Source of the DNA: Gnetum montanum
Taxonomy: Eukaryota; Streptophyta; Gnetopsida; Gnetales; Gnetaceae
Direction of reading: 5' to 3'
Length of the DNA stretch: 64,000 bases
NCBI GenBank assembly: GCA_015680685.1
Contig: MNCI01012628.1
Coordinates: forward strand, 1,504,652-1,568,651
In this document: piece by piece, positions 22,890-35,167 of the stretch
Layout of the letters: the number at the start of each line of letters is the position of its first letter
Position numbering within the stretch: the first letter of the stretch is position 1
Translations under genes and position numbers: made by a program
The notes under the pieces: generated by a model
What the model saw: only the letters and a program-made list of their open reading frames with translations
Database searches by the model: none
What the model was told of the DNA's origin: nothing

Positions 22890-25195
22890 TTCTATATCTA
22901 TTATCTAAACTACTCGGCTAGAAAGCCAGTTATGTACAGCCCTCATAGCATTTTGTTGCTACAGCTATGGAGAAATCTCATCCTGCATGGATGGAGCAAG
23001 AGGTAACTGGGTTGAGGTGGAGGGATGTGTGCAAACAAATGTGGTAGGTGGTATGGATATGGGTTCTTCCCTTGAGTAGATGGTAAAAGTGTTCGATGAT
23101 ACTCTGGAGGATAATAGTAATGCTGAAATGAGGCATGGCTTGGAGAACTTCTTGGAGAGATGGGTTGCTAAACATAGTACCCATATGGATCTAGTTTCCT
23201 GTAAGGATACTGCTACCTTGGTGGTGGCATTCCCCATGATTTTGGTTGGTACCACTATTGGTATTATTCATATGGTTGTGGTGGAGCTCCACTTGGGTAG
23301 TAAGCTTGTTGTTGGTGGTGGAACTACCTTGGATTTCCTTGAGGATAAGGTAATCGTTTGGGTGCTTGCCTATGTGCTAGTTGAGGATTCAATGTATACA
23401 CCCCATACTCTTGTAAGTGTGACACCACCAGGCAACACCCCTTTGGATGTTCATATTAATAAATGTCACAACCAACATCATCTTCGAAGTCTGTCTCCAC
23501 AACCTCCTCAATAACAGCAACTTTGTCCTTACCTCTCTAGTAGGCATGTTCAGCTTCGTTTTCCCCCTTACAATTACAATCACTATTTTTCTCTTTGGAT
23601 TCTTTAGCAACTTTACAGCAGTTTGGAATTTTTCATCCAGAGAATCCCATAAATTATCAATCATTGCCAAAATATCAGAAAGAGATTTTTAAATGGGCAA
23701 GGTTTTCCTATTCACTTCTTCATCGAGTGGTAACTCCTCCTCATCATAAAATTAGACCTCCTATTTCCTTATGGGAGGATCCCTATTATACTCTTCTGAA
23801 CTTTTCTTTTCTTTTTTTAACTCACCTTCTTCTTTTGCTACCTACTCTATCAGCCTTTGGATCTAATGAACTCTCAGTTCAAACAATCTCCCTTGGGCAT
23901 ACACCACAAGAGTTCTTCTAGTTTTTGCTCTAAGCCTATCTATGATGTGGTGAAGTTGTTCTCTCTGAGAATAACCATGGCCAGGGCATTGATGTAAGAG
24001 TGAATAATATCTACCCATGGCAACATCCAAGGGTTCATGTATTCCCTATTTCCAACCTTGCATTTGCCTTCTCAGATTAGACACTGTAGAGTACATTTGG
24101 TATTTGTCATTAAATAGCTCTAACATGGTACTCCATCGGCGAATGGATTTTGGTTCCAAGGACTGGTACCAGCTCTCAGCTTCCTTAATGAGTGTCCTAG
24201 GAAAAAACTTTAGTTTCTACCAGTCATTTTCAATGTTCTATAAGGCACAGGCATCATGGAAAGCTTGTAGATGATTCTGTGGATAAAAATTATATTCACC
24301 CTCAAATCATGAGATATTATTCATGTCTAAGTGCTTAATCTAGCTATCTTTCATATGCTTGGTTGGGATCTTTATTGCCTTTGCATGTTAAGCATGCTTC
24401 AAGTCACCAACAGAGGTTCATCATCATGATTGTGTCGATGACATCGATGATGGTTTCTGTCACCTCTACGTTCTTGATGGCCTTGATGATCATTATTGTC
24501 TTGTTGATCACCTTCATCATGATAATGTCAATGATGGCTTCTATCAGAACTGGCAAATGAAGAGAAATGTTCAAAATCAAATGAAGAGGATGGAGAGGAA
24601 GGTGGATCACCACCGCCACCACTTTTTCACTCATTATAACCTCCATCCTTAGATCCCTTACCATTGTGATGTTTACCTGAGTCCAAATCTTGACTATCAC
24701 TTTTTCCTAAACCTGGTTTATGAATAGTGGATCGTAGGTTCAAGGCCACACTGACATTACCAATAACAGGGGTGGAGAATCTTCATGTTGAGAACCTTCA
24801 AAGGGAGGATCCTCATTGTCATCTTGATCTAGTAGGAACAAGGGATTAGCAAAATGTTTCCCTTTCATAGCCTCATGGTGCTTCTCCTAATGTTGATCTT
24901 GCTTACATTGTGTTTTAGTGGGATGGTAGTCCCAAGTGTCATAACCATGTACAACGTATTCCTCATGAAGATCTAGAATGCCCAACTTTTTAAGAGTTTG
25001 AAACAGCATCCTAGGTATAGATCGATCGGGGGGCAAGATGATGTTGCCCTGAATATCACATCATCATAGTTGTTCATCTTGATGTAGGATGAAGGTAAAG
25101 TCTAGTACATACTCATCTGGATGAGTATATACCACTTTGCACTCCTATGGGACTGGTGGTTTGACATCTTTACGTCTATGAGAAGAAGAAGACAT
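22890..25195 (-). pseudogene. E2 gag, decayed
   Basis: Coat protein of the particle. Start at ATG 25195 (MSSSSHRRKDVKPP), about 130 bp after the PBS. The N-terminal block VYTHPDEYVLDFTFILHQD is shared with E3 and E4. A Ser/His-rich low-complexity stretch follows (24,400-24,640), then the retrotransposon gag core (about 24,350-23,900) and VAKEEGELKKEKK near 23,810-23,830. Near 23,470-23,430 is a Cys/His cluster, GCDIY..YEHPKGCC...SH, in place of an obvious CCHC knuckle, then a Pro/Tyr-rich tail. Several stops and frame changes. Confidence 0.82.
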
Positions 25196-25325
25196 TTTGC
25201 AAAACAAACAAAATTATTAGTGTTCTTAGTAGTTATATGTTGTGTAAAAGTGATGTTGACCTTGAGTTCATCCAACAATATAAATAATATTAACTAATCC
25301 AACAATATTAACAATATAATAAAGT

Positions 25326-25343
25326 CCTGAGCAACGACGTCAA
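25326..25343 (-). other. E2 primer-binding site, tRNA-Asp type
   Basis: Minus strand TTGACGTCGTTGCTCAGG follows the 5' LTR end. Plant tRNA-Asp would pair with TGGCGCCGTTGCCGGGG; five positions differ, four of them C-to-T or G-to-A. Confidence 0.8.
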
Positions 25344-26226
25344 TGATGAGTGATGAGGTACCCCTACGCACAACCATATGAATCTCAAAGCGTTCACATG
25401 TGATCCAGTCAAATTCTATGGACTTTACAGTTTTCGGTACACTAGTCTTCTAGGAAGTGAACCTTGCCCTAAGGTCATTCATTGTCTTCTCGATTACACT
25501 TTTGAAAGATTATGGTATGGTTAAGAGTAATCAAGGCATATTATTTTTATCATTTTATGTTTTATGTTTTTGGATGCTTGAAGAGAGAGAGAGAGATAGA
25601 GTAATTTAATGACTAATCTAAATTAACTAACTAACTATTCTCTAACTAATCCTAACATAAGCATCCATTCCCACTTTTCACACATGTCCTAAACCCACGT
25701 ATCCAATGTTGGGTTACCAAGCACTAAGCTACTAGGCGCACCAAGCAATAATGCTATTGGGATTACCAAGCGAATACATGCTACGCTTGAAGCAATCGTA
25801 CTTATGTATTTAATCTATCTAGCTTATCTCGCTTAATTATCTTAATTAGCTTAATTACTGAACAGAAATTGAATAACTGATTGAAAACACTGAATGCATA
25901 AATGAAATATTTAATCTATTGAAAATGTTGCAAGGTTTGTCAGAAAGCTTGTCTTTATTGCCACACACATTGTCGTGCTCAGCTACAACAATGCTCAAAT
26001 AAATATCCATGCACTCAATGACTCCTACTGTGGGCACTTAGGAGAAATATTCTAACTATCAAATGTAAAAACTATAAGAGTTTGGCTACTACTAAAATCT
26101 TGTTGCCATAGATGTGGCTAGTGAGGATGTATTTATAGCCAAAAAGTGGACCCTATGTCGACAGGGCCTCGTCGACAAGGCTGCATCGATGAGGCCTCAT
26201 TGACGCAACCAAAATGTGACTCATCA
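25344..26226 (-). repeat. E2 5' LTR (883 bp)
   Basis: Minus strand starts TGATGAGTCACATTTTGG and ends CCTCATCACTCATCA. Aligns with the 3' LTR. TATA box TATAAATA at 26131-26138 (minus). GAGAGA microsatellite near 25,580-25,600 and repeated CTTGGTAA block at 25,701-25,775. Confidence 0.93.
26131..26138 (-). promoter_or_regulatory. TATA box of E2 5' LTR
   Basis: TATAAATA on the minus strand about 90 bp inside the LTR start, followed downstream by R/U5 and gag; the likely promoter for the element transcript. Confidence 0.65.
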
Positions 26227-26670
26227 AAAATGCTTTCACCTATGAGGTGATGGATTTCTCACCATGGAGGGAACACAATGATTATGATACTACCCAATAA
26301 TGTATGATGATACAAAATGAGGGTAGTACCTTACATTAAGAAAGTAGAGATGTTTGAGTTATGGTAGATGTACAATCCCGCATCTAATGGTATAGAACGT
26401 CATGATGCACATTGATGAACCTACAACTACAAACATGGTAATGATGGATATGGTCAATATTGGTGGAATATTGCATGAGATATTTGGTTCAAAGGTAGCT
26501 GAGTTTCATGGTAGGAAGAAGGATGGCATGAGAAAGATTATTGTAATGTAGAGGGATCACTCAAAGGATGAGGTTCCATTTCTTGTTAAAGTTATGGCTA
26601 AAAAATGCTCCACAATGATAAGGAATTTGTTCATGGTAAGGTCTCTTATCCCTTGTTTTACTTTAACTAG
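26227..26670. other. Spacer between E2 and E4, unassigned
   Basis: 444 bp between two LTRs. On the plus strand about 90 codons near 26,400-26,670 are open except for one TAG and include GGILHEIFGSKVAEFHGRKK, which looks coding-like, but I do not recognise it. The minus strand is also open for about 60 codons next to E4. It is host or older-element sequence that received E2 and then flanks E4. Confidence 0.4.
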
Positions 26671-27557
26671 TGATGAGACATCAATAAATCCTCGTATCAA
26701 CACAACCCCATCGACATATCCCCATTGATACATTATAGGATGTGTTGACATAGATATGTCAATGCTAACATAGTCATTACCTATATAAATGTGTGCATCC
26801 CTCGCATTTATGGCACATTTTAGTCATAGTCTTAGCCAAACTCTTGTAGTTTCCTTTCCCTATAGCTAGAATATTTTCTCTCTAAGTACCTACAGTATGG
26901 ATCTAAGGATTGTGTAGAGTTTTATTTGAATGCCCATGTACTTGAATACATTTGAATGATGACAACAAAATCTAGATTTCCTATATCCATTGTAGCACTT
27001 GGGCTAGCTTAACTTTACTTTCCTATGCTTTACTTTCCTTTCATTTTACATTACTATCAATAATTAAGTAATTCATATTATTAATGTTATTAATCATAAA
27101 TAAGTGAGTACAACCACTTTGAGCATAATGTGTTAATGCTTGGTAATCCTAGTAGTGGATATTTGGTATGCCCAATAATAGCCACTTTATAACCCAATAG
27201 TGTAAATGCTAGTTTGGGATGTGTACAGCAAGTGAGAATGGTTATTACAAATTAGGATACATAGTTACTAGATTAGCTGATTAGTTAGATAATTAATTGT
27301 TAAACCTTCATTCACTCATTTAGATATTAGGATAAAAATATCTTTAAAATAATTATCAAAATATACATCATGTGCCTTAATCATACGTACTAATAAAACA
27401 CAAGTGTGAGTTAGGAAGACAACAACCTTGCAACCATACAATTCACTATTTAGGAAGATTAGCCACTTGGATAACTAAGTCTACAAAGTTCAACTAGATC
27501 ACTAGTAAATGCTTATGATTCGTATGGTTGGGTTTAGGGGATACCTGCTGCTCATCA
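26671..27557 (+). repeat. E4 5' LTR (887 bp)
   Basis: Starts TGATGAGACATCAATAAA and ends TGCTGCTCATCA. Direct repeat of 35510-36409. TATATAAA at 26782-26789. Contains the CTTGGTAATCCTAGTAG block near 27,138-27,202. Confidence 0.93.
26782..26789 (+). promoter_or_regulatory. TATA box of E4 5' LTR
   Basis: TATATAAA about 110 bp into the LTR; the 3' LTR has the same box at 35624-35631. Confidence 0.6.
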
Positions 27558-27575
27558 TTAGCATCATTGTTGGAG
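27558..27575 (+). other. E4 primer-binding site, tRNA-Asp type
   Basis: TTAGCATCATTGTTGGAG directly after the 5' LTR. It differs from the tRNA-Asp complement at seven positions and every one is a C-to-T or G-to-A change. Confidence 0.78.
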
Positions 27576-27709
27576 ACTTGATTTTGCTAAGTTGGTGAAA
27601 TATTATTAACTGATGGATTCATACACAAGCATTTTGAGGGGAATATAATGAAGTATCTCTCATAATAATAGTAATATTATCCTAGGGCATACTTATGTCT
27701 ATTTTTGCA

Positions 27710-30020
27710 ATGGCTTCTACTCACAAGAAAGAATCTTCATTGTGTGATTACAAAAATAATACTTAATAAGAGAGGACACTAAAAACTACCAATGAAAAGC
27801 CTCAATAGTTGAAAATTATTTATGTTCATCCAAATTCTTATTATCCAGACTTCACATTCATTCTTCATTAGAATAATCAATTACATTAGAGGGATATGAA
27901 TAGTAGCATTGTGTTACTTCCTAATCAATCCATTTCTACAATGCTCATGAACAAACTCATGAGATTGGGTGTTGAAGCAACATGGCCTAAATATGAAGTG
28001 ATGGATCAAATCTTTAGGGACTACCAACCTATTGAAGTCACAAAAACAAATGCATGAAGGCTTGCTATGAAGCCTTTAAGGGCAAGCGCATCCCAACACC
28101 ATTATTCCTACAATAGTATAAAGAGGACGAGTAGTTCTTTTATGGTCACTCTTAATACATATATTCTCCTCCTTTCTTTAAGTAGGACACCCTTCACCAA
28201 TGGTTGCAATTAACCTTAGAAAACCTTGGTGAGGGAAAGACAAGGAGGAGCCTCAAAAGATAAATCTCATAGTCATTCCTCTGAGAACAAGGAGAATGAC
28301 AAAGAGAAGGATAAAGATAAAAATAAGAATCAAAAAATGGACTAGAAGTAATTCTTCTCCTAGTACTCCATCTTCATCATCCTCTTCATCATTAAACTAT
28401 GATAGAAGGAGCTATGGTAGAGTTAGAGACAAAAATGGTCGATATCACCATAAAGATGATAGAAGGTCCCATCATCATGATAGGACATAAGATGGGAGTC
28501 AACAAAGAAAGGAGCAAGAACATCACCTAGAAAGGAGGCATAGTAGAGCTCACCATCAAGGGCATGATCATCATAGGAACCATAATAAATATAATGATGA
28601 TGATGAGCCATTGTTGGCCACTAGGAACATGCTAAATGTTTTAGAAGCAATTACAATTTCCACTAGGCATCAAAAGGATACCTAGATTAAATAGTTGGAC
28701 ATGAACAACATCCCCAAGTTTGAGGGATATAATGTAGATCCACAGCATCATCTACAAGCTTTTCATGATGCTTTTTCCTTACAAAACATTGAAAACAACT
28801 AGTAGAAGTTGAAATTATTCCCAAGGACACTCATAAAAGAAACAACAATTTGGTGCCAATCCTTAAAACTAGAATCCATTCACTAATGCAATGCAATAGT
28901 AGAACTATTCAATGAAAAATATTAAACATACTCTTGAGTGTCCAATCTGAGGAAGCAGATCCAAGGATGAAACCAAGGAAATCATAAGCCCTTGGATGCA
29001 ACCCTAGACTAGTATTACTCTTTAATGCACCAATGCCTAGGCCATGGTTCTCTCAATGCGAACAACTTCGCCATATCATAGATGGGCTCTAGAACAAAAT
29101 AACAGAAACTATTGGGATCTATGCCCAAGGGAGACTTTCTAAGATGAGAGTCCATTAGATCTAAAGGCTAATAGAATAGGTGGCCAAGGAAGCAGGGGAG
29201 TTCAAGAAACAAAAGAATGTAGAGGAGTACAACAAAGATCCCTCCATTCACAAAAGGGAGGTTCATTTCTATGATATAGAAGAGGACACATCACTAGATG
29301 AAGTGGTCCAAAGAGAAACCTTGTCAATACAAAAATCTATCTCTGAAATATTGGCTAAGGTAGATAAAATGTGGAACTCCTTAGTTGAGAAGTTCCAAAT
29401 TGCTTTAAAAATTATAGAAGAGAAGGTAGAGCATGGAAGTAGTGAAGGAGATAAAAGAACAAGGAAATATTAGACAAGGTGTACCCACAACAAAAAGGTA
29501 AGGCTTCCATGGTTAATGAGGTTGCAAATTTTAAAACCACTGATCATGGATGTGATATCTACCAACCTATGATGTTGCATCTACAAGAATCTAGGATGTA
29601 TACCTTGAATCCAAAATTTTTCAAAAGAACAGCCACCTAGGAGATTTCCTTATCCTCAAGGCAATCCAAGGCAATAGTTCAACCAAACATAATACTATCT
29701 AAGTGAAACATCACCTTGACCTCTAGAGAAATATCAACAATGGCAAAACCCATAGTCATCAAGGATGTCATCATCCAAATAGTAGTGACCTTCTCAACAG
29801 CCAAATCCCTATGGATACTATGTCCAATAGCCTGCATCTCCTCATGACTCTACAAGTCATAATCCTTTTAATTAACACTACTACTCTATAGAATATCATT
29901 AAACCCATACCCTATGACTTGATTCTCTCTCAACTTATCCTCCTCCCTATCCATCACCCAACTCTGCATCATTAAATACCACTCCCTTACCACCTACTCT
30001 ACCAATGTAGGGGAAAATTT
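27710..30020 (+). pseudogene. E4 gag, decayed
   Basis: Start at ATG 27710 (MASTHKKESS), 135 bp after the PBS. Shared N-terminal block IYVHPNSYYPDFTFILH, then LPNQSISTML. A Lys/Glu then Ser/Arg/His-rich low-complexity region lies at 28,230-28,600. The gag core follows: NNIPKFEGYNVDPQHHLQAF near 28,710, LKLFPRTLIKETTIWCQSL near 28,810, ELFNEKY near 28,905, and a CLGHGSLNANNF block near 29,030. VAKEAGEFKKQKNVEEYN is at 29,180-29,235 and the reduced Cys/His region HGCDIYQP..LHLQES near 29,545. Stops, mostly TAG and TAA, are scattered. Confidence 0.82.
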
Positions 30021-30239
30021 CACTATGGACATAGCAAAGAAGCATTGAGGGCTATTAACTTACAACTAGATAGCCATCTGAGTGGTTCTAAATCTAAAAC
30101 TTAAAAGATGTCTTTTTTAGAACCAATAGTCCACCAAAACTCTTACAAATACCTACAGCTACTAACCTTGCATCCATCACTTCTAAAATAACCATCAAGC
30201 CTCCTTCAAACCAAATGTCCTCCAATGTTCATATTGTCA

Positions 30240-30663
30240 TGTTGATCCATGTAATTAATAATTAGATCAAGGCTAATCCCAGTAGTCCCCTTATCTACTT
30301 ACAAATTGCCAGGAATGATCTATGCAAGGCTCTACTAAACTTAGGTTATAGAGTAAATTTAATCTCACAAAAAATGTATAAGACCTAGAACTTGCCTCCA
30401 TTAAAGAAATGCAACAACAAGCTAGAGATTGCTAATATACCATCATCATTCCCTTGGAATTAGTGGAGGACATTTTGATCACCATATGTGGATGGTCTTA
30501 TTCTGTAGACTTCTTAGTGATCCATGTTGATAATTGCAAGTGGGACTTCCCTATTATAATGGGAAGGGCTTGGCTAAACACAATTGATGCCAAGATGAGG
30601 ATTCAAGACCTTTCCTTAAAAGTTTACAAGAAAAATGAATTTGGCAAAGTAGAGAAGAAATGA
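30240..30663 (+). pseudogene. E4 aspartic protease, catalytic Asp lost
   Basis: Reads CKALLNLGYRVNLIS near 30,325-30,370, where relatives have ALLDLG; the catalytic Asp codon is now AAC (Asn), a G-to-A change. The downstream half, DFLVIHVDNCKWDFPIIMGRAWLNT (open from 30,454), is the conserved PIILGRPFL-type segment of plant retroviral-like proteases. A stop or frame break separates the two halves. Confidence 0.82.
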
Positions 30664-31214
30664 GTTCCATGCATCTCATATAGTGACACAGGGTGCCATT
30701 GCATGCAACAAATATGGGCAATACAAAGTACATGCATCAAAGCATGAAAAAAGTATGCTGAGGTATCTACTTTTTAGAAGTGCTTATATGCCACGCAACA
30801 AGAGGATACCCTTAAGCTAACAATAGATGATGGGGTAAATTCAAAAATATGCATGAAGTAAACAAAAAGCCTCACAAGTGCTTACATTGAATACATGAAT
30901 GAAATAGAGTAGATCAGTAAAACTCTCTCATGCATGGACTGAGATGGATTGGAAGAGTTGGAGATTTAAGAATAGTTTTAAAAAGAGCCCCTTGAACTAA
31001 AGGCCTTACCAGCTAATTGAGAATATGCTTATCTTGATAACAACAAGCCAATAATCATCAATGTTCATCTTGCTCAAGCAAAAAAGAAGAAGCTACTAAA
31101 AGTGGTTTAACAAATGGACAACAACCTTTACCTATTCATACTATGAACTAATTGATCCAAGGATATGTCGACATCAAATCTACATAAACCCCTCCATCAA
31201 ACCTAAATGATAGC
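30664..31214 (+). pseudogene. E4 pol: linker between protease and RT
   Basis: Follows the protease with CISYSDTGCH, then LEELEI and PLELKALPA near 30,950-31,010 and NNKPIIINVHL near 31,040, collinear with the E2 linker. Broken by many stops. Confidence 0.6.
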
Positions 31215-31980
31215 CACAACGGTAGTTGAATTCTAAGTTGCAGTAAGTTGTAAAAGACGAAATTAAATAACTTCTTAAGATAGGATTTATTTATCCCATT
31301 ACAAATAGTCAGTGGGTTAGCCCACTTGTCATTGTACCAAAGAAATGTGGTAAATAGAGGATCTATATAGATTACAAGTTGTTGAATATGGCAAATTTAA
31401 AAGATCATTTTCAATTGCCATTTGTAGACCAAGTGTTGGATACTATCGCAAAGCATGGTTAGTAAAATTTTTTGGATGGTTATAGTGGCTATAAAGAAAT
31501 CCAAATAACACCAAAGGACCAAGCCAAAACTACTTTCAAAAGTCCCTAGGGGAATTTTGCATGCAAAAATATTCCCTTTGGCCTTTGCAATGTCCTAGCC
31601 ATTTTCCAACTCTTAATGTTTAGCATCCTTTATAGGCAAATTGGTAGCAATATAAAAGTCTTCATGGAAAATTTCCCCACTTATGGTACCACTTTTAAGC
31701 AAGTCTTGAGCCATCTTGAGCAAGTGCTAAAATGTTGTGTTGAGACAAAGTTAAGGCTCAATTGGTAAAAAAGCCATTTAATGGTCCAAAAGAGAATAGT
31801 TTTGGGACACATAATTTCAAGAAAAGAAATCTATGTGAACCCAAAAAAAGTGTGGGTCATCCAAGGAATCACCAGACAACCTGAAATGGTCAAAGACATG
31901 AGGTCATTCCTTGGACATACTAGTTCCTATTGGTAATTCATTACAAACTTCTCCAAAATGGCCAAGTCATTGGTGGAATT
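31215..31980 (+). pseudogene. E4 pol: reverse transcriptase, active-site box lost
   Basis: Blocks in order: IGFIYPITNSQWVSPLVIVP, RIYIDYKLLN, NFLDGYSGY (31,470), NIPFGLCNVLA near 31,570-31,600, IKVFMENFPTYG (31,650-31,690), VLGHIIS near 31,800 and MRSFLGHTSSYW near 31,900. The FMDD box found intact in E2 is FMEN here, so both catalytic Asp residues are gone. Lys/Asn enrichment and stops agree with long decay. Confidence 0.9.
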
Positions 31981-32500
31981 AATCAAGAAGGATGCATCCT
32001 TTGACTTGACCAAGAAATGCGAGCATGCATTCCAATAATTAAAGTAAAAGCTCATAGAAACTCCAATTCTATGTGCTTCAGATTGGTCCATACCTTTTCA
32101 CATTATCATGAATACATCCAAATATGCATTGGAAGTGATGCTCACAAAATTGGATGATCAAAAATATCCATACTATATCCATTGTGTGAGTAGAAGCATT
32201 GTTGGTGACAACTGAATTATATAAACAATGAGAAGGAGCTCATGGTAGTGATATACTCAGAAAAATTCAGGCATTCTGTGCTTGAGTCTAAAATTTATAT
32301 GCACATAGATCATAGTGCTATCCATTTCCCAATGAACAAGCTAGTAGTGAGACCCCATGCTATACAATGGCTTATGATTTTACAAGAGTTCATTCTTACA
32401 ATGATGGATAGAAAGGAAACTGAGAATGTGGTCACTGATCACTTGTCTCAAGTACGATGGGATAGCAAAGAGGATGAGGAGCTGGTATCTTATTAATTTC
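31981..32500 (+). pseudogene. E4 pol: RNase H domain, decayed
   Basis: CASDWSIPFHIIMNTSKYAL, YYIHCVSRSIVG, a frame change near 32,220, then MVVIYSEKFRHSVL, HIDHSAIHFPMNK and ENVVTDHLSQVRWD ending near 32,465. The catalytic Asp of the MDAS block is Asn (MNTS). Confidence 0.86.
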
Positions 32501-32699
32501 TAGATGCATTGCTCTTTGCTAAGTTCCTTAATGTTTAAACTTCCACAAGTACCAACTGGTACAATGATTTCCTCTCTTATCTTTTCACTCAGGAGACTCC
32601 ACAGGAATGGGGTAACAAGATGAAACATGAGTTTCTTCACCAAGCCAAACATTAAGTGGAAATCCAAGGCAACCTTTATAAGGTTTATGTTGATGCCTT

Positions 32700-33898
32700 G
32701 GTGTGATGGTATGTGCCTAATCCTAATCAACTATGAATCCTCCAAGACACTCATAAAGGTTATTATGGGGACCATTATGTGGGCAAGAGCACAGTCCTAA
32801 AAATGCTAATGGCAGGGCACTTCTAGCCTACCATTTTCAAGGATGTCCATCATTTTACCCATTCATGTGAATGCTGCCAATGATATAGAGGAATGACAGC
32901 TCAAATGGAAGGGTCACAATAATGGATCTAACCACTAGAGTCCTTTGACATCTAGGGCATTGATTTCATGGGATCCATCACTTCCATTATAATGAAAAGA
33001 CATATATCATCATAGCTATTAACTCCTGCATCAAGTCGACTGAAGTTGTAGATGTCACTAATTGTTCATCTTCAACTGTAGCATGGTTTTTTAAAAAAAT
33101 GTGGTAAATAGGTTTGGTGTGCCAAGAGCACTTATTTTTGATAATGGGACTCATTTTAGTGAGGCTACTTTTCGAAAACTGATGTAATTCTTGGGGATGA
33201 AACATAAACTAATAACCCCTATCATCCCAAAGCCAATGATCAACTTGATGTTCCTAATATGGAGAGAACCCGAATACTAACATGCACAATTAGTAAGTAT
33301 GGGAAGTACTGGAGCATGAAACTTAACGATGCTCTATGGGCTTATCCATCCACATGAAAACTTCCTATAGGATACTTTCCTTATGAGTTTGTTTACATGA
33401 AGTTACCTAAACTTCAAATTCAAGTTAAGCTCCATACACTTTCAATTGCTTTTGAACTTGACCTTGACCTCGACATAGCACAACAAGAACACCTCGTGAC
33501 ATTGAATGTACTAGATGAAAATCAACAAGTAGCCTTAACTATGAATGAAGTGCATAAGGTACATGCCAAACAATGTCATGATGCATGAATAAGAAAAGTT
33601 TCAACCTGATGATAAGGTCTTCTATTAGAATCCTGTGCATGCACCTCAATGGAATAAATTCTAAACATTATGGAAAGGACCTTATATCATTCATACAGCT
33701 TTTCCTTCCAATTCCATGACCATTTACCATCCATCAAGCCTAAAGAAAATACTACTAGTCAACATCCAACAAGTAAAACCTTTCCTAGAACCTTGCATAA
33801 CTAGTGATGCTGACACCTCATCAACTGCACAAGCATGCTATATTTTTCGAATCTTCTCCTCTCAACTTAGTTGCAGGAGAGATGGCCATCCATGTTAA
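32700..33898 (+). pseudogene. E4 pol: integrase, decayed
   Basis: Zinc-binding region with DTHKGYYGDHYVGK and SCECCQ (both Cys kept), GIDFMGSI near 32,950, a scrambled core with frame changes, PYHPKANDQLD near 33,220 where the catalytic Glu is not preserved, then an open C-terminal stretch (33,397-33,588) and VNIQQVKPFLEP near 33,755, ending with the GDGHPC block at 33,898. Confidence 0.85.
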
Positions 33899-35167
33899 TA
33901 CCTTGTGAGGCCTAATGAATTTTTTACCTTTTTTTTTGCACCATTCTTCATATTTTTTTCATTTTTTGTAACTCTTTTATCAATTATTTTATATATTTTT
34001 TCTTTTCTTTTATCTTCCTTTTCAATATGCGTATCTTGTTTTATAGAAAATCTTTGATTTTTTTGCCACCACTATTGTTAATATTGGGAGTTCAAGAATG
34101 TAGACATTAATGTAATGATTGCTTATGGCCTCTTTTGATAAGTTGTTAGTTCTCATGATAATAGGTAGTGGGACCATGATATCCATCCATTTCATCTATT
34201 CTACAAAGGCTCTGCATCTTGGAAGCATGAGGTCCTTCCAATTAAAACTAAAAGTAACAAATGATTTGGCTACTTAACCAACTCATAACAAACCAAGAAG
34301 GAATGAGAAAGGGTGTGACTTCAAGGGGACTTGTCATGTTCTATTTTGAACTTCTTTCTTGAGTTTTATGAATCTTCTCCACTGGTCTCTTACTACTCTT
34401 ACTATTACTCATTAAAGGAAGCATTTCTTTTGATGGTGTGGTTTCCATGAAAAAAAACAACATAAAGAACATGAGAATTCAAAGCACATCCCTTAGACAC
34501 AATAATGGACTACAGGCACTAGTTATGGGGCTAGAAAAACATGTAACCCATGCCTGAATGCACCTCTCTAAGGTCTTTTCTAACTTCCTTCTTCTCTTTA
34601 TTCTTCTCTTGAAGTGGTGATTGTTCTTTGGGAACTATCATGAATTCTTCATGGTTGAAAGGCCAGGATATGGCAATGTGAAGTCACTAATGATAGATGA
34701 ACTTGGTCTCAACTAAGGATGGGATGGTATCAGATCAACTAATTACAAAATTCACAAGGATCTCATGTGATCTTGATGTAGATCACCTACCTACCATTTT
34801 CTCTCTATTTATGATCATTATCAAACCATAACATACCATCCCACTATCTTATATCATGATTACTTGACTCATTTTTTTTTAGGATCCCATAATCCTATGA
34901 CATTTACTCCATTGAAAATGAGTTTTAACTTGAAATGACTATTAATCATCCTTGGTACCTACAAACTCCTCGGGATGAAGGCATCCAAGGGCATCATAGG
35001 CATACACCTAATTTGGAGAGGACCCACTTGCATTTCCTTTGATCTCCCTTAAATTAAAAGTCCTATCCATCGAACATTTGTGCAATCAATCCCATCAAAT
35101 TCCTTTCAAACATCTCGATTTTTTTAATTTTGGCATGTCAAATTCATTCTAATGTGTTCAAACTTCC
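33899..35167 (+). other. E4 noncoding spacer
   Basis: T-rich sequence then the family blocks: GGTGTGACTTCAAGGGG near 34,312, CACTAGTTATGGGGCTAG near 34,516, ACCCATGCCTGAA near 34,548 and GAGGACCCACTTGC near 35,015. No coding frame. The spacer runs directly into the tail of the aORF, showing that the aORF body was deleted here. Confidence 0.6.

Larger units (their letters stand above)
13054..26226 (-). mobile_element. E2: complete Athila-type Ty3/gypsy retrotransposon (13.2 kb)
   Basis: Minus-strand element with both LTRs, tRNA-Asp-type PBS, gag, protease, RT, RNase H, integrase, spacer, aORF and polypurine tract, in canonical order. Flanks are AAAAC (13049-13053) and AAAAT (26227-26231), a 4/5 target duplication whose one difference is a C/T transition. 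The coding regions have many stops plus an internal deletion in integrase. It is the reference copy against which the other elements here can be read. Confidence 0.93.

Noticed and set aside
23080-23514. 144-codon plus frame
   Set aside because: Antisense to E2 gag; the minus strand shows the conserved gag blocks.
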